Source of the DNA: Candidatus Gastranaerophilales bacterium
GTDB taxonomy: Bacteria; Cyanobacteriota; Vampirovibrionia; Gastranaerophilales; Gastranaerophilaceae
NCBI GenBank assembly: GCA_944325875.1
Contig: CALVBU010000001.1
Span: 62,001-126,000, forward strand
Length of the DNA: 64,000 nt
Direction: 5' to 3'
A program made the position numbers and the translations under genes. The notes under the pieces were generated by a model. That model was not told the origin of the DNA. It made no database searches and was given only the letters and a program-made list of their open reading frames with translations. This document shows positions 1 through 9,185 of this stretch, piece after piece. Position 1 is the stretch's first letter, and each line of letters opens with the position of its first letter.

Positions 1-618
1 GGTATAATTGGAATAATAGCAGCAATGACTCTTCCAACAGTTGTATCGAAATATAGAGAACAAGTAGTCCTTACTAAGCTAAAAAGAATTTATTCAGTAA
101 TGAATCAAGCAATAAAGCAATCAGAACTTACGAATGGCGAATGTTTATATTGGGAAACTACGTTAAAGCCAATTGACTTTTATAATAAATATTATAGAGG
201 ATACCTAAAAGTTACTAAAATTGAAGAAATGCCTGCAGGAAATGATGATGCTATTTTGATATATTTTGCAGATGGCAGCCTGCTTAAATCTTTCAGACAA
301 GGCAGAGATTATAATTTTATTATTGATCAAAAGAATTTAAAAAAAAATCCGAACGGATTATTAATGGGAAAAGATGTTTTTACATTTAGATTTAATAACG
401 ATTTAGGTGCACAAACATCAGTGCAAGCAAAATATCATAAAGGAAAAGGCTTTGAACCTTATAGATTTGATTGGAAAGGTACTGAAGAAGATTTACATAA
501 TGGAACATACGGATGCGATAAACTTATAAAATACGCAGGACAGCAGGCTGATTATTGTACTGCACTTATACAATTCCATAATTGGAGTATTCCAGAAGAT
601 TATCCGATAAAATTTTAG
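1..618 (+). CDS. Type IV pilin-like / pseudopilin protein, 5' end cut by window edge
   Basis: The reading frame is open from base 1 and begins in the middle of the conserved pilin helix (GIIGIIAAMTLPT), so the start codon and the A-FTLAEVLIT prepilin-peptidase site lie outside the window. The visible part is a hydrophobic helix end followed by a basic stretch (VVSKYREQVVLTKLKRIYS) and a globular domain of about 180 residues. Its last third (KGFEPYRFDWKGT, then ALIQFHNWSIPEDYPIKF) closely matches the end of the pilin-like protein at 35079-35783, so the two are paralogues. Proteins of this kind are membrane-anchored and processed by prepilin peptidase into a pilus or a secretion pseudopilus. 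The actual role here is unknown. The stop directly abuts the stop of the convergent VWA gene. Confidence 0.8.
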   Translation, partial: GIIGIIAAMTLPTVVSKYREQVVLTKLKRIYSVMNQAIKQSELTNGECLYWETTLKPIDFYNKYYRGYLKVTKIEEMPAGNDDAILIYFADGSLLKSFRQGRDYNFIIDQKNLKKNPNGLLMGKDVFTFRFNNDLGAQTSVQAKYHKGKGFEPYRFDWKGTEEDLHNGTYGCDKLIKYAGQQADYCTALIQFHNWSIPEDYPIKF

Positions 619-1332
619 CTATCTATTAGGAATAATTCTTGCTTCTACCTCTTTATGCGCATTAATTGAATTATTCAAACTTCTTGCAAGTTCTGCAGCA
701 GTATTAGCGGTATAAAATTTGCCACTTGTAACAAGTGCAGTACATTCAAGCTGATCCAAGTCATCAGGATTGTCAATATTAAAAGCAATTACATCAATTG
801 AAATATCTTTTCTCACTTTTATAAGCTCCATAACAAATTTACATGGGCTTTCATCACAATTTTCTCCACCATCTGTTAGCAGTATGATATGCTTTTTCCC
901 CGTAAAACCTATAAAATCGTTTCTAACTGCCTCTTTCAATGAAAATGTAATAGGAGTCATTCCTCTCGGATGCACAGTGGATAATGAATTCATAATATTA
1001 AGACTGTTTGATTTTGTAATAGGTACAATCAATGATGAAGCTCTGCATGAATCTATTGGAGTAAATCCCATTTTATGGCCGTAAACTCTTAATCCTACTC
1101 TGCTTTCCGCGCTAATTTTCGGAAGTATTTGTCTCATAGTATCAAGCATAAGATCAAGCTTACTTACACCCTCAAGATATTCCGTCATACTGTTTGAAAA
1201 ATCCAATATAAACAAGGTCATTTCATCATTACTGGATGAATAATTGTAATTATCTGGTCTGTATACTCCGTATTCACTTGCAAATACAGGCAAACAAATT
1301 AATAAACTCAAAAATAAAAAGAATTTCCTCAT
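619..1332 (-). CDS. Secreted von Willebrand factor A (VWA) domain protein
   Basis: This 237-residue protein starts with a signal peptide (MRKFFLFLSLLICLPVFAS, likely cut near residue 18-19). One VWA domain follows. The metal-ion-dependent adhesion site is complete: DFSNS at residues 44-48, the Thr of RGMTPIT and the Asp of LLTDGGEN. It should bind a divalent metal and a protein partner outside the cytoplasmic membrane. Six cysteines are consistent with disulfides. The ATG at 1332 was chosen over an in-frame TTG at 1374 because it places the signal peptide at the N-terminus and sits just after a promoter-like sequence. No Shine-Dalgarno is visible. The ligand and pathway are not evident. Confidence 0.8.
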   Translation of the reverse strand: MRKFFLFLSLLICLPVFASEYGVYRPDNYNYSSSNDEMTLFILDFSNSMTEYLEGVSKLDLMLDTMRQILPKISAESRVGLRVYGHKMGFTPIDSCRASSLIVPITKSNSLNIMNSLSTVHPRGMTPITFSLKEAVRNDFIGFTGKKHIILLTDGGENCDESPCKFVMELIKVRKDISIDVIAFNIDNPDDLDQLECTALVTSGKFYTANTAAELARSLNNSINAHKEVEARIIPNR

Positions 1333-1341
1333 ATAAATTAA

Positions 1342-1371
1342 TTTATAGACTTTAAAAAATTTTTCTATCAA
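1342..1371 (-). promoter_or_regulatory. Candidate promoter of the VWA gene
   Basis: On the minus strand TTGATA (1371-1366) is followed after 18 bases by TATAAA (1347-1342). Only nine bases separate the -10 box from the ATG at 1332, so the transcript would have almost no leader. Confidence 0.4.
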
Positions 1372-1414
1372 CAAACATATAAGCCTCAGATTATATTAAG
1401 AAGCTATTAACATT

Positions 1415-1443
1415 TTGACAATTATTTATAAGTATTGTCTAAT
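1415..1443 (+). promoter_or_regulatory. Promoter of the smc-scpA-scpB operon
   Basis: A perfect TTGACA (1415-1420), a 17-base spacer and TCTAAT (1438-1443) give a strong sigma-70-type promoter. The start of transcription would be near 1450, followed by an AGGGA ribosome site and the ATG at 1466. The upstream in-frame TTG is the -35 box itself, which argues against using it as a start. Confidence 0.6.
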
Positions 1444-1465
1444 AGATATAAGACTAGGGATAATT

Positions 1466-4400
1466 ATGTATATAAAACAATTAGAGATAGATAATTTCAA
1501 ATCATTTGCCAACCGATCAGAAATCCCTTTACTAAAGGGGTTCACGACAGTTTCCGGTCCAAACGGCTCAGGCAAAAGTAATATTATTGACAGCGTTCTG
1601 TTTGCATTAGGACTTGCTAATGCAAGCGAGTTAAGAGCAGAGAATCTATCTCATTTTATTTCAACATATACAAAAAGAAATGAAGCTTATGTAAAAGTAA
1701 CTTTTGGTGATATGGAAGACGGACAGGATTTAAGTATAGCAAGAAGAATCCGCAAATCTTCCCAAGGATATGCTAGTACATATTATCTTAATGATAGTGT
1801 AACAACACTGACTAATGTGCATGCCATTCTTGAAAAATATAATGTAACACCAAACAGTTATAACGTTATGATGCAAGGCGATGTTCAAGGAATTACCAAT
1901 TGTACTCCGAAAAACAGACGCAAAATTATTGACGAAATTGCCGGCATTGCAGACTTTGACCGCAGAATAGAACAAGCTACCAATGAATTAAAAGACGTAG
2001 AACAAAGAGTTGAAAGATCTTCTGTTATATTAACAGAAATTGATTCCATGCTTGAGCAATTAAAAGAAGAGCGTGAAGTCGCAATAAAATATCAAAAGTT
2101 GAGAGAAGAAAAAAACGGACTTGAAAGCCAAATTACTAAAGTTCGATTTTTCGATATAAAAAGAAGCCTTGAGCAAGCTCACTCAAACATTCTTGAATTT
2201 ACAAAAAAGAAAAAAGAAGAAGAATTAAAAAGTAAAGATTTAGAAGAGCGCTTAACGCTTATCAAATCAAAATATCAAGAAGTATCAGCTCTCGTAAAAG
2301 AAAAAGGGGAAGCTCAACAGCTTGAACTAAAACGTCAAGAAGAGACAATTAAAGGTGAAATTGACAGAAAGCAAAATGCTTTGAATTTTGCCGATAAACA
2401 AATTTTAGAAAATATGAAAACCGTTGAAAATGCTAAAAACGGTATTGAAAACTTTAAACAAAAAATTGAAAATACAAAATTAAATATCAAACTAAAAGAA
2501 GAAAATATTGCAAAAATCGAACTTGATATAGTAGCAAAGCGTAATGAATTAAAGAAAATTCTTGAAGATATGACAGGCCTTAACAGCACAGCTGAGCAGC
2601 ATATTGAACGCAGAAATGCTCTAAGAAAAGAACTAGAGAATCTTCAGGATAACGAAACAAATCTTCTGAAAGAGAAACTTCCGTTGGAAAATGAATTAAA
2701 AAACATAACGGAACAATTAGCTCTTGCAAAAACAAAACTTTCTGAACTTGAAGAACTAAAAGCTAATTTTACGTCTAATTTTGACTTAAAAAAACAACAA
2801 GTTGAAGAACTTGCAAAAGAATTGCAAGATTTTAAATCAATTCAGCAAAATACCCTTCAAGACCTCGATAAAACAAACAATGAAATAAATGACTTAAATT
2901 ATAATATCCGTATGGCATATAATAAGCTTTCAAGAATGGAAGCTACAAAACAAATGGCACAAGCCAGTATGGGAAATGCCATAGATACGGTTATGAATGC
3001 TAAGTTACGAGGTGTTCATGCTCCGCTTGTTAAGTTAGGAAAAGTTGATAAGGAATATTCAACGGCTATGGAAGTTGCCTTTGGCGGTAGAATGGCTCAT
3101 ATAGTTGTAGATGATGAACATGTTGCATCAGTAGCTATTGAGCTTTTGAAGTCCTCAGGCGGAGGCAGAACAACATTTATTCCGTTAAATAAAGTTCAAA
3201 AAGCTCCTACTCGTCTTTCACTACCAAAAGACAGAGGGGTTATAGATTTTGCGATTAACCTTGTAGACTTTGATGATGAGTATATCAATGCATTTTATTA
3301 TGCTGTAGGTGACACTATTGTTGTCGAAGATATGGAATGTGCTAAAAAATTAATCGGCAAATACAGAATGGTTACTCTTGCCGGTGAATTATTTGAAAAA
3401 TCAGGTGCGATTACCGGTGGTTCTATGAGAAAAACAGGTCTGAGCTTCTCTCAAAATGATGACGCTGAACTTGAAGAATTCAAAGGTAAAGTAAAAGAGC
3501 TTGAGCAAAGACTCGGAACTCTTGAAAATAAAAAGAATACACTTGAAGATAAATTGCAAACTATCAGACAAAACTATTCAGATGCGGTAAGCGAACATTC
3601 TAAAGCTAAAGTTGAACTCGATAGTATGCAGCGTAACTATGAAAACAGCGAAAACATATTAAATGAAAAAGCTGAATTTATTAAAAACGCAGAGCCTCAA
3701 ATTGCAGAGTTAAATAAGAAACTTGATAAATTAGAAGAAAAAAATATTCAAGTAAATGATAAAATCCTTGAGCTTAAAGATCAAATAGAAGAAATCGAAA
3801 AACTTATCAATGATCAGGATTTGAAAGATTTAAAAGAAAAAACTGAAGGGGTTGAACACGAGATTAAACGTCTTGAAGCACAGTTAATGCAGACTCAAAA
3901 TGATAAAAATGAGTTTGAGCGTGAGATTGCCTTCAATTTAAGCTTGATTAATACAAAAGAAGAAGAAATTACTGCAAAAAATGAAGCAAATGTAAAACTC
4001 GAAGAAGAAAAAGTAATTTTCAAAAATGAAATAGAAGATTTGAATAAGAAAGTAGAAGTTCTAAAAGAAGAAATCGCTGTTATTGAAGAAAAACTTGGAG
4101 AACTTTTAAAACAGCGTGACGAAATTAATGCTGAACTTATGGATATAGAAAAACAAAAACACATAAGTGAAAGTGATATCGAAAAAATTGGAGAACAAAT
4201 TGAATCTTTTAAAGCTCGTCGTCGCGAATTAGAACCTCAACTTGATAATGCGAAAAAAGAACTTGAAGATTCTGGAGTTGAAGTAAATAAATTAGAGCCT
4301 ATAGAAATTTCTATAGAAGAGATCACTTCAAAAATTCAACGTTTAGATAAAAAAATGCAAGAACTTGGAGATGTCAATATGAGAGCTTTGACAACTTACG

Positions 4401-4957
4401 ATGAAAAGCTTGCACGTCAACAAGAAATAAAAGAACAAATTGAAGTGCTCTCAAAAGAACGTAAAGAAATTTTAGATAGAATGCATGGATATGAGCAGTT
4501 GAAAAAAGAAACATTTATGAAAACTTACAACAACATAAATGAAAACTTTAAAGCTGTATTCCATCAATTATCAGAGGGTGAAGGGGAGTTGAAACTTGAA
4601 TTTCCTGATGATCCTCTTAACGGCGGACTTACAATTGAAGCTCAACCTAGAGATAAGAAATTGCAAAGATTAGAAAGTATGTCAGGCGGTGAAAAAGCAC
4701 TTACAGCATTGGCGTTTGTATTTGCTATTCAGCGTTATATGCCGTCTCCATTCTATGCATTTGATGAAGTTGATGCAAGTTTGGATACAATGAACGTTGA
4801 ACGTATCGCCCAAATGGTGCAGAACCAATCTAAAGATACACAATTTATAGTAGTTAGTCACAGAAAACCTATGATAGAATCAGCTAATAGGACAATTGGT
4901 GTAACTCAAAAAGAAAAAGGTATCACAAGAGTAACGGGAGTTAAATTAAGAGACTAA
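1466..4957 (+). CDS. smc: Chromosome segregation ATPase SMC
   Basis: This 1163-residue SMC protein is of typical length. It has an N-terminal Walker A (GPNGSGKS, residues 31-38), a long coiled coil, a hinge domain around residues 500-670 (GVHAPLVKLGKV, then GEL..KSGAITGG), a second coiled coil, and the C-terminal ABC signature SMSGGEKAL with Walker B FYAFDEVDASLD. It acts in the nucleoid as a DNA-entrapping dimer with ScpA and ScpB, which are the next two genes. The stop TAA overlaps the scpA ATG by one base, so translation is coupled. The ATG at 1466 was chosen because it starts the conserved MYIKQLEIDNFKSF and has AGGGA at suitable spacing. Confidence 0.97.
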   Translation: MYIKQLEIDNFKSFANRSEIPLLKGFTTVSGPNGSGKSNIIDSVLFALGLANASELRAENLSHFISTYTKRNEAYVKVTFGDMEDGQDLSIARRIRKSSQGYASTYYLNDSVTTLTNVHAILEKYNVTPNSYNVMMQGDVQGITNCTPKNRRKIIDEIAGIADFDRRIEQATNELKDVEQRVERSSVILTEIDSMLEQLKEEREVAIKYQKLREEKNGLESQITKVRFFDIKRSLEQAHSNILEFTKKKKEEELKSKDLEERLTLIKSKYQEVSALVKEKGEAQQLELKRQEETIKGEIDRKQNALNFADKQILENMKTVENAKNGIENFKQKIENTKLNIKLKEENIAKIELDIVAKRNELKKILEDMTGLNSTAEQHIERRNALRKELENLQDNETNLLKEKLPLENELKNITEQLALAKTKLSELEELKANFTSNFDLKKQQVEELAKELQDFKSIQQNTLQDLDKTNNEINDLNYNIRMAYNKLSRMEATKQMAQASMGNAIDTVMNAKLRGVHAPLVKLGKVDKEYSTAMEVAFGGRMAHIVVDDEHVASVAIELLKSSGGGRTTFIPLNKVQKAPTRLSLPKDRGVIDFAINLVDFDDEYINAFYYAVGDTIVVEDMECAKKLIGKYRMVTLAGELFEKSGAITGGSMRKTGLSFSQNDDAELEEFKGKVKELEQRLGTLENKKNTLEDKLQTIRQNYSDAVSEHSKAKVELDSMQRNYENSENILNEKAEFIKNAEPQIAELNKKLDKLEEKNIQVNDKILELKDQIEEIEKLINDQDLKDLKEKTEGVEHEIKRLEAQLMQTQNDKNEFEREIAFNLSLINTKEEEITAKNEANVKLEEEKVIFKNEIEDLNKKVEVLKEEIAVIEEKLGELLKQRDEINAELMDIEKQKHISESDIEKIGEQIESFKARRRELEPQLDNAKKELEDSGVEVNKLEPIEISIEEITSKIQRLDKKMQELGDVNMRALTTYDEKLARQQEIKEQIEVLSKERKEILDRMHGYEQLKKETFMKTYNNINENFKAVFHQLSEGEGELKLEFPDDPLNGGLTIEAQPRDKKLQRLESMSGGEKALTALAFVFAIQRYMPSPFYAFDEVDASLDTMNVERIAQMVQNQSKDTQFIVVSHRKPMIESANRTIGVTQKEKGITRVTGVKLRD

Positions 4958-5772
4958 TGAGTACAGAAGCAGTTACATTAAGTTATAATCAAATCGATTT
5001 ACCTGAAATTGAAAAACACGTTGATAATGAGGGTATAGGTTTTCTTGTTAATATGGCAAAAGCAGGCAAAATTGATCCTTGGAATATTAACATTGTTGAT
5101 ATTACAGATAAATATCTTGCTCATTTATGTGAAATGAAGTCACAAAATCTTCGACTAACAGGTCGTACACTTTTATTTGCTTCTGTATTATTGAATATGA
5201 AATCCCGTGTTCTTGACGGTGTCGATGTATTACAATTCCAAGATGAACCGGAAAATAATCTTGAATTTGATGATGACGGATTTCTTGTTGAATATCCTGA
5301 AGAGGACTATATTCCAACAGCAAATGCAATGACTATTGATGATGTTTTGCAAAGACGTACAAGTGTTCGTTTAAACAGAAATCGTGTTGTTACATTGCGT
5401 GATTTGATTCGTCAATTAGAATTTTATGAAAAATTAGAAAAAAAACAATCTTTAAAACAAGCTCATGAAAGAGCTAAAAATAGAGTTCGTTCTTACGCAA
5501 GATTTACACCTGACGACATTATTAATCTTGCTCATGAAGAATATATTGAAGATTGTGTATTAAGATTAAAAGAAAATCTCGGACAGATTTTCGAACGTGA
5601 AGAAAAAATAGAATTAAATGAGCTTACACTTCTCGGAATGGATAAAATAAGTGCATATATTGCATTATTGTTTCTATCAGCAGAGTCAGATTATGATTTA
5701 GTACAAGATGAATTCTATTCCGATTTGTATGTAGTCAGAGGTGAACATGGAACAGTTGAAAGCGCGGATTGA
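4957..5772 (+). CDS. scpA: Segregation and condensation protein A (kleisin)
   Basis: The 271-residue protein has the ScpA N-terminal helical domain (residues 22-75, containing GFLVNMAKAGKIDPWNINIVDITDKYL) and a C-terminal winged-helix part. ScpA is the kleisin that bridges the SMC head domains and recruits ScpB. The gene begins at the last base of the smc stop codon and overlaps scpB, the usual condensin operon layout. The middle segment (about residues 90-130) is acidic and loosely conserved, as is normal for this linker. The function is well supported by sequence and context. Confidence 0.93.
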   Translation: MSTEAVTLSYNQIDLPEIEKHVDNEGIGFLVNMAKAGKIDPWNINIVDITDKYLAHLCEMKSQNLRLTGRTLLFASVLLNMKSRVLDGVDVLQFQDEPENNLEFDDDGFLVEYPEEDYIPTANAMTIDDVLQRRTSVRLNRNRVVTLRDLIRQLEFYEKLEKKQSLKQAHERAKNRVRSYARFTPDDIINLAHEEYIEDCVLRLKENLGQIFEREEKIELNELTLLGMDKISAYIALLFLSAESDYDLVQDEFYSDLYVVRGEHGTVESAD

Positions 5773-6262
5773 GGCTGTTTTATTCACAACAGCGCAGGCT
5801 CTTTCCATAAAAGATATAGCTGAAATTTTGGATGAAGAAGACGTGGAAAAAGTTGAAGAAGCCATGTTAGAATTAATTATGGACTATGCATCACGTGACG
5901 GAGCATTAGAAATTGACGACGAAAACGGATACATACTTCAGGTTAAAGAAGAACATATGGATATTGTCGAAAAACTTTGTCCTGTTGAGTTAAAACCAGC
6001 AGTTTTAAGAACGCTTTCTGTAATTGCATTAAAAGAACCAATAAGACAATCTGATTTGAAAGAATTGAGAGGTTCAAATGCTTATGAGCACGTTCAGGAA
6101 TTACTTGAAAAAGGTTTAATAAGCAGAAACCGAGATAAAAACGGCAGAAGCTATAATTTAAAAACAACTCCTAAATTTTCAGAATATTTTAAACTGAAAG
6201 GTGATACTCGTTCTTTAGCCAAACTGTTGGAAGTGGATAAAGGTATTAAGGATAATGCGTAA
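5747..6262 (+). CDS. scpB: Segregation and condensation protein B
   Basis: The 171-residue protein starts MEQLKARIEAVLFTTAQALS, a typical ScpB N-terminus, and contains two winged-helix domains (residues 1-80 and 85-160, the second with LKEPIRQSDLKELRG). ScpB dimers bind ScpA and regulate the SMC ATPase. The ATG at 5747 is preferred over the in-frame GTG at 5741 because AGAGGTG at 5737-5743 spaces correctly to it. The gene overlaps scpA by 26 bases, and the downstream protease gene overlaps its end by 8 bases, so all four genes form one operon. Confidence 0.92.
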   Translation: MEQLKARIEAVLFTTAQALSIKDIAEILDEEDVEKVEEAMLELIMDYASRDGALEIDDENGYILQVKEEHMDIVEKLCPVELKPAVLRTLSVIALKEPIRQSDLKELRGSNAYEHVQELLEKGLISRNRDKNGRSYNLKTTPKFSEYFKLKGDTRSLAKLLEVDKGIKDNA

Positions 6263-7601
6263 AAAGACTTGTTTTTATACAATATTGGCAACATTAGCAA
6301 TTTGTTGCTTAGTTGTAGTGAATTTATTACCTGGCATATTTTTTAAAAAAGGCTTATCTGAACTTAAGCTCAAACATTATGAAGCTGCGCATAAATATAT
6401 TGGCTTTGCTAAAAAAATGAAGCCTAATAATAAAGAATACAAGTACAATTATGTAATGGCCCTGGCAGGAATAACACCAACTTATGATGTTCAAAAAGAA
6501 ATGTTTGAATTAACTGAAAATCAAGCAGAAGATAGTTCCGCTAGATTAGCTCAAGTACAGATTGATTTCTGGAAAAGACGAATTATGAATAATTACGGGC
6601 ATAATTACATAGAACAAACACCTTATGGTAATAACATACTTAGATGGGATATCTCAACTTTTCCGCTAAAAGTATGTATAGACTTCCCGATGGAAGATAA
6701 ATTACCTGCGTACTATCGAGCTGAAATTACAAAAGCATTTTATCAGTGGCAAAGTTCTGCATCTTTCCTTAAATTTACATTCATAAATAATAAAAAAGAT
6801 GCTCAGATCATTGTTAAATTTTTACCTTTGCCTGAAAATAATTGTTCAAAAAGCGGTTGTAAATATGTAGTTGCCTATACTGAACCAACAATAAAAAACA
6901 ACAAACTAAAAAAAATGACAATTACTATGTACGACAAAGATGCATATGGTAATTATTTTTCTGATAAAGAACTTTATAACACTATCTTACACGAAATTGG
7001 ACATTCCCTTGGTATAATGGGGCACAGCTATAGTACTGAAGACTTAATGTATATGTCAAATGAAGAACAGCAGCAAAATAATATCTATATGAGATTTAGA
7101 AGCAGTTTTCAATACATATCTGCAAAAGATATTAATACTGTAACTCTTTTATATAACTTAGCTCCGGATATCACAAATACCGCAATTTCAAAAATTAATA
7201 CAGAAAAGCTTATATACCCTCCAATTATCCTTGGTAGTTTAGAAGAACGCCAAATGGATAAATTAAAAGAAGCTCAAAATTACATAAAAAAAGCTCCACA
7301 ACTTCCTATAGGATATATAGATCTTGGTATTGCATATGCAGAATTGGGCAAAAGACAAAAATCAATAGAAGCTTTATCAAAAGCTCTTGAATTATCATCC
7401 ACACAAAATGATCAATTTATTGCATATTATAATATGGCAGTGGTTGAAATGAATCTTGGTGATTTAAGAAAAGCAATGGAATATGCCCAAAAAGCGCAGC
7501 AAATAAACAATACAGAAGAAATTTCTGATTTGATAAGCAATATTAGCCACGCAGTTAATACTAAGAAAAAACCTTTTGAAGATAACTATATTTCTGATTA
7601 A
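6255..7601 (+). CDS. Membrane-anchored matrixin-like zinc metalloprotease with TPR tail
   Basis: This 448-residue protein has an N-terminal membrane anchor (about residues 6-28). A TPR-like helical stretch follows (35-75), then a metzincin-type protease domain (about 120-300). The zinc motif HEIGHSLGIMGHS begins at His246 and fits HExxHxxGxxH, and a Met-turn (DLMYM) follows. C-terminal TPR repeats (about 345-430) suggest binding to a partner protein. It should act outside the cytoplasmic membrane. The gene overlaps scpB by 8 bases and appears co-transcribed with the condensin genes; nothing in the sequence explains that link. The protein substrate is unknown. Confidence 0.82.
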   Translation: MRKKTCFYTILATLAICCLVVVNLLPGIFFKKGLSELKLKHYEAAHKYIGFAKKMKPNNKEYKYNYVMALAGITPTYDVQKEMFELTENQAEDSSARLAQVQIDFWKRRIMNNYGHNYIEQTPYGNNILRWDISTFPLKVCIDFPMEDKLPAYYRAEITKAFYQWQSSASFLKFTFINNKKDAQIIVKFLPLPENNCSKSGCKYVVAYTEPTIKNNKLKKMTITMYDKDAYGNYFSDKELYNTILHEIGHSLGIMGHSYSTEDLMYMSNEEQQQNNIYMRFRSSFQYISAKDINTVTLLYNLAPDITNTAISKINTEKLIYPPIILGSLEERQMDKLKEAQNYIKKAPQLPIGYIDLGIAYAELGKRQKSIEALSKALELSSTQNDQFIAYYNMAVVEMNLGDLRKAMEYAQKAQQINNTEEISDLISNISHAVNTKKKPFEDNYISD

Positions 7602-7709
7602 TACAAGAATTTTAAAATATATTTATAAATTCTTCACAAAGCCTTTAAATAAAAACGCTTTTATAATATGTTTAATAAGTTGGCAGTATAACAAAGATGA
7701 GGAAAGAAA

Positions 7710-9083
7710 ATGTATAATGTTGCGATAATCGGTGCAGGTCCTGCAGGCATTTTTGCCGCTCTTGAGATTATGAAACTAAAACCGGAATGGAAAGTTGTCT
7801 TAATCGAAAAAGGTGAAAAAATCGAAAAAAGAAAATGTCTTTTAAGAGAAGGATGGGAAAAATGTCCAACATGTAAAAAGTGTGGTCTGCTATGCGGTTG
7901 GGGCGGCGCTGGAGCATTTTCTGACGGGAAATTAACACTAACTCCTGATGTTGGTGGTCACCTTGTAGATTATATGTCAAGAGAAAAAGTTGAAGACTTA
8001 ATCAGCTATTCTGACCAGTTATATCTTGATTTTGGTGCAACCGAAGAAGTTTTCGGAACTGATTTAAAAACATATAAAGAACTTGAAAGAGAAGCTGTTC
8101 TAGCTGAATTAAAACTTGTATATTCACCAGTAAGACACTTGGGAACAGAAAGAAGCCTTGATGTCCTAAAAAATATGCAAGATTACTTAGCTGAAAGAAT
8201 AACTATCTTAAATAATGTCTCAGCAAAAAGCTTGATCGTTGAATGCGAACAAGTAAAAGGAATTGTTCTAGATAATGGAGAAACAATTTCTGCTGAATAT
8301 ACAATTATTGCTCCAGGTAGAGAAGGGGCTGATTGGTTAACTCAAGAATTTGCAAAAAATAAAATCGGTATGGTTAACAACGCTGTAGACGTTGGTGTTA
8401 GAGTAGAACTTCCTGCACCTGTATTTCAACCGCTTACTGATAAACTTTATGAATCAAAACTTATCTATCATTCTCCAACATTTGGTGATGAAGTTAGAAC
8501 ATTCTGTATGAATCCAAATGGAGAAGTTGTACAAGAAAATTATAATGGAATTTCAACAGTAAACGGACACAGTTACGCTGAAAAAACTACTAATAACACA
8601 AACTTCGCATTGTTAGTTAGTGAAAAATTCACTGAGCCGTTCAAAGAACCTATCCAATACGGTCAACATATCGCACGTTTAGCAAATATGTTAGGTGGAG
8701 GCATTTTAGTCCAACGCTTTGGCGATTTGCTTGATGGTCGTCGTTCTACACCTGAAAGAATTAAATCAAGTGTTCTTACTCCGACTCTTAGCTGCGCAAC
8801 TCCTGGTGATTTAAGCCTTGTAATTCCTTACAGACAAATGACAAGTATTATTGAAATGCTTTACGCACTTGATAAAATTTGTCCAGGAACTGCTTCTAGA
8901 TACACACTTTTATACGGTATAGAAGTTAAATTCTATTCTGCAAGAGTTAAATTAACAAATGAACTTGAAACAGAAGGTGTAAAAAACTTATTTACAATAG
9001 GCGATGGAGCTGGAGTTACAAGAGGTTTAATCCAAGCTTCAGCATCAGGTGTACATGTTGCAAGAACAATTTGTGCTAGATAA
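7710..9083 (+). CDS. FAD-dependent dehydrogenase (COG2509-like)
   Basis: The 457-residue protein begins with a Rossmann dinucleotide fold (VAIIGAGPAGIFAALE, GxGxxG). It has a Cys-rich element CPTCKKCGLLCGWGGAGAFSDGKL near residues 52-75 and a second FAD contact at the C-terminus (FTIGDGAGVTRGLIQA). This arrangement fits the uncharacterised FAD-dependent dehydrogenases related to BaiN/GidA-type oxidoreductases. The clustered cysteines could bind a metal or be redox-active. It has its own GAGGAAAG ribosome site and a terminator behind it, so it is probably monocistronic. Substrate unknown. Confidence 0.8.
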   Translation: MYNVAIIGAGPAGIFAALEIMKLKPEWKVVLIEKGEKIEKRKCLLREGWEKCPTCKKCGLLCGWGGAGAFSDGKLTLTPDVGGHLVDYMSREKVEDLISYSDQLYLDFGATEEVFGTDLKTYKELEREAVLAELKLVYSPVRHLGTERSLDVLKNMQDYLAERITILNNVSAKSLIVECEQVKGIVLDNGETISAEYTIIAPGREGADWLTQEFAKNKIGMVNNAVDVGVRVELPAPVFQPLTDKLYESKLIYHSPTFGDEVRTFCMNPNGEVVQENYNGISTVNGHSYAEKTTNNTNFALLVSEKFTEPFKEPIQYGQHIARLANMLGGGILVQRFGDLLDGRRSTPERIKSSVLTPTLSCATPGDLSLVIPYRQMTSIIEMLYALDKICPGTASRYTLLYGIEVKFYSARVKLTNELETEGVKNLFTIGDGAGVTRGLIQASASGVHVARTICAR

Positions 9084-9101
9084 ATTATAAAAATTATAAG
9101 T

Positions 9102-9132
9102 AAAAGACTGCATTAAAAGCAGTCTTTTCTTA
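9102..9132 (+). terminator. Rho-independent terminator after the FAD dehydrogenase
   Basis: A 10-bp perfect stem (AAAAGACTGC at 9102-9111, GCAGTCTTTT at 9119-9128) with a seven-base loop; the 3' arm ends in a T-rich run. Confidence 0.85.
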
Positions 9133-9150
9133 TAAAAAGAATATGAATTA

Positions 9151-9179
9151 TTGTTTGTAAAATTTGAAAGTGATATAAT
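9151..9179 (+). promoter_or_regulatory. Promoter of the histidine kinase gene
   Basis: TTGTTT (9151-9156), a 17-base spacer and TATAAT (9174-9179) with the extended -10 element TGA directly before it. Six bases separate the -10 box from the ATG at 9186, so transcription should start at or next to the start codon. Confidence 0.6.
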
Positions 9180-9185
9180 TTAATT

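Noticed and set aside
770-1084. Open frame of 104 codons on the + strand inside the VWA gene
   Set aside because: It is antisense to a well-supported protein, has no ribosome site and no recognisable motif.
1415-1465. Longer N-terminus for SMC starting at TTG 1415
   Set aside because: That TTG is the -35 box of the promoter and the extra residues are not conserved in SMC.
7602-7709. Possible terminator between the matrixin and FAD genes
   Set aside because: Only an imperfect AT pairing (AAGAATTT with AAATTCTT) is present, too weak to call.
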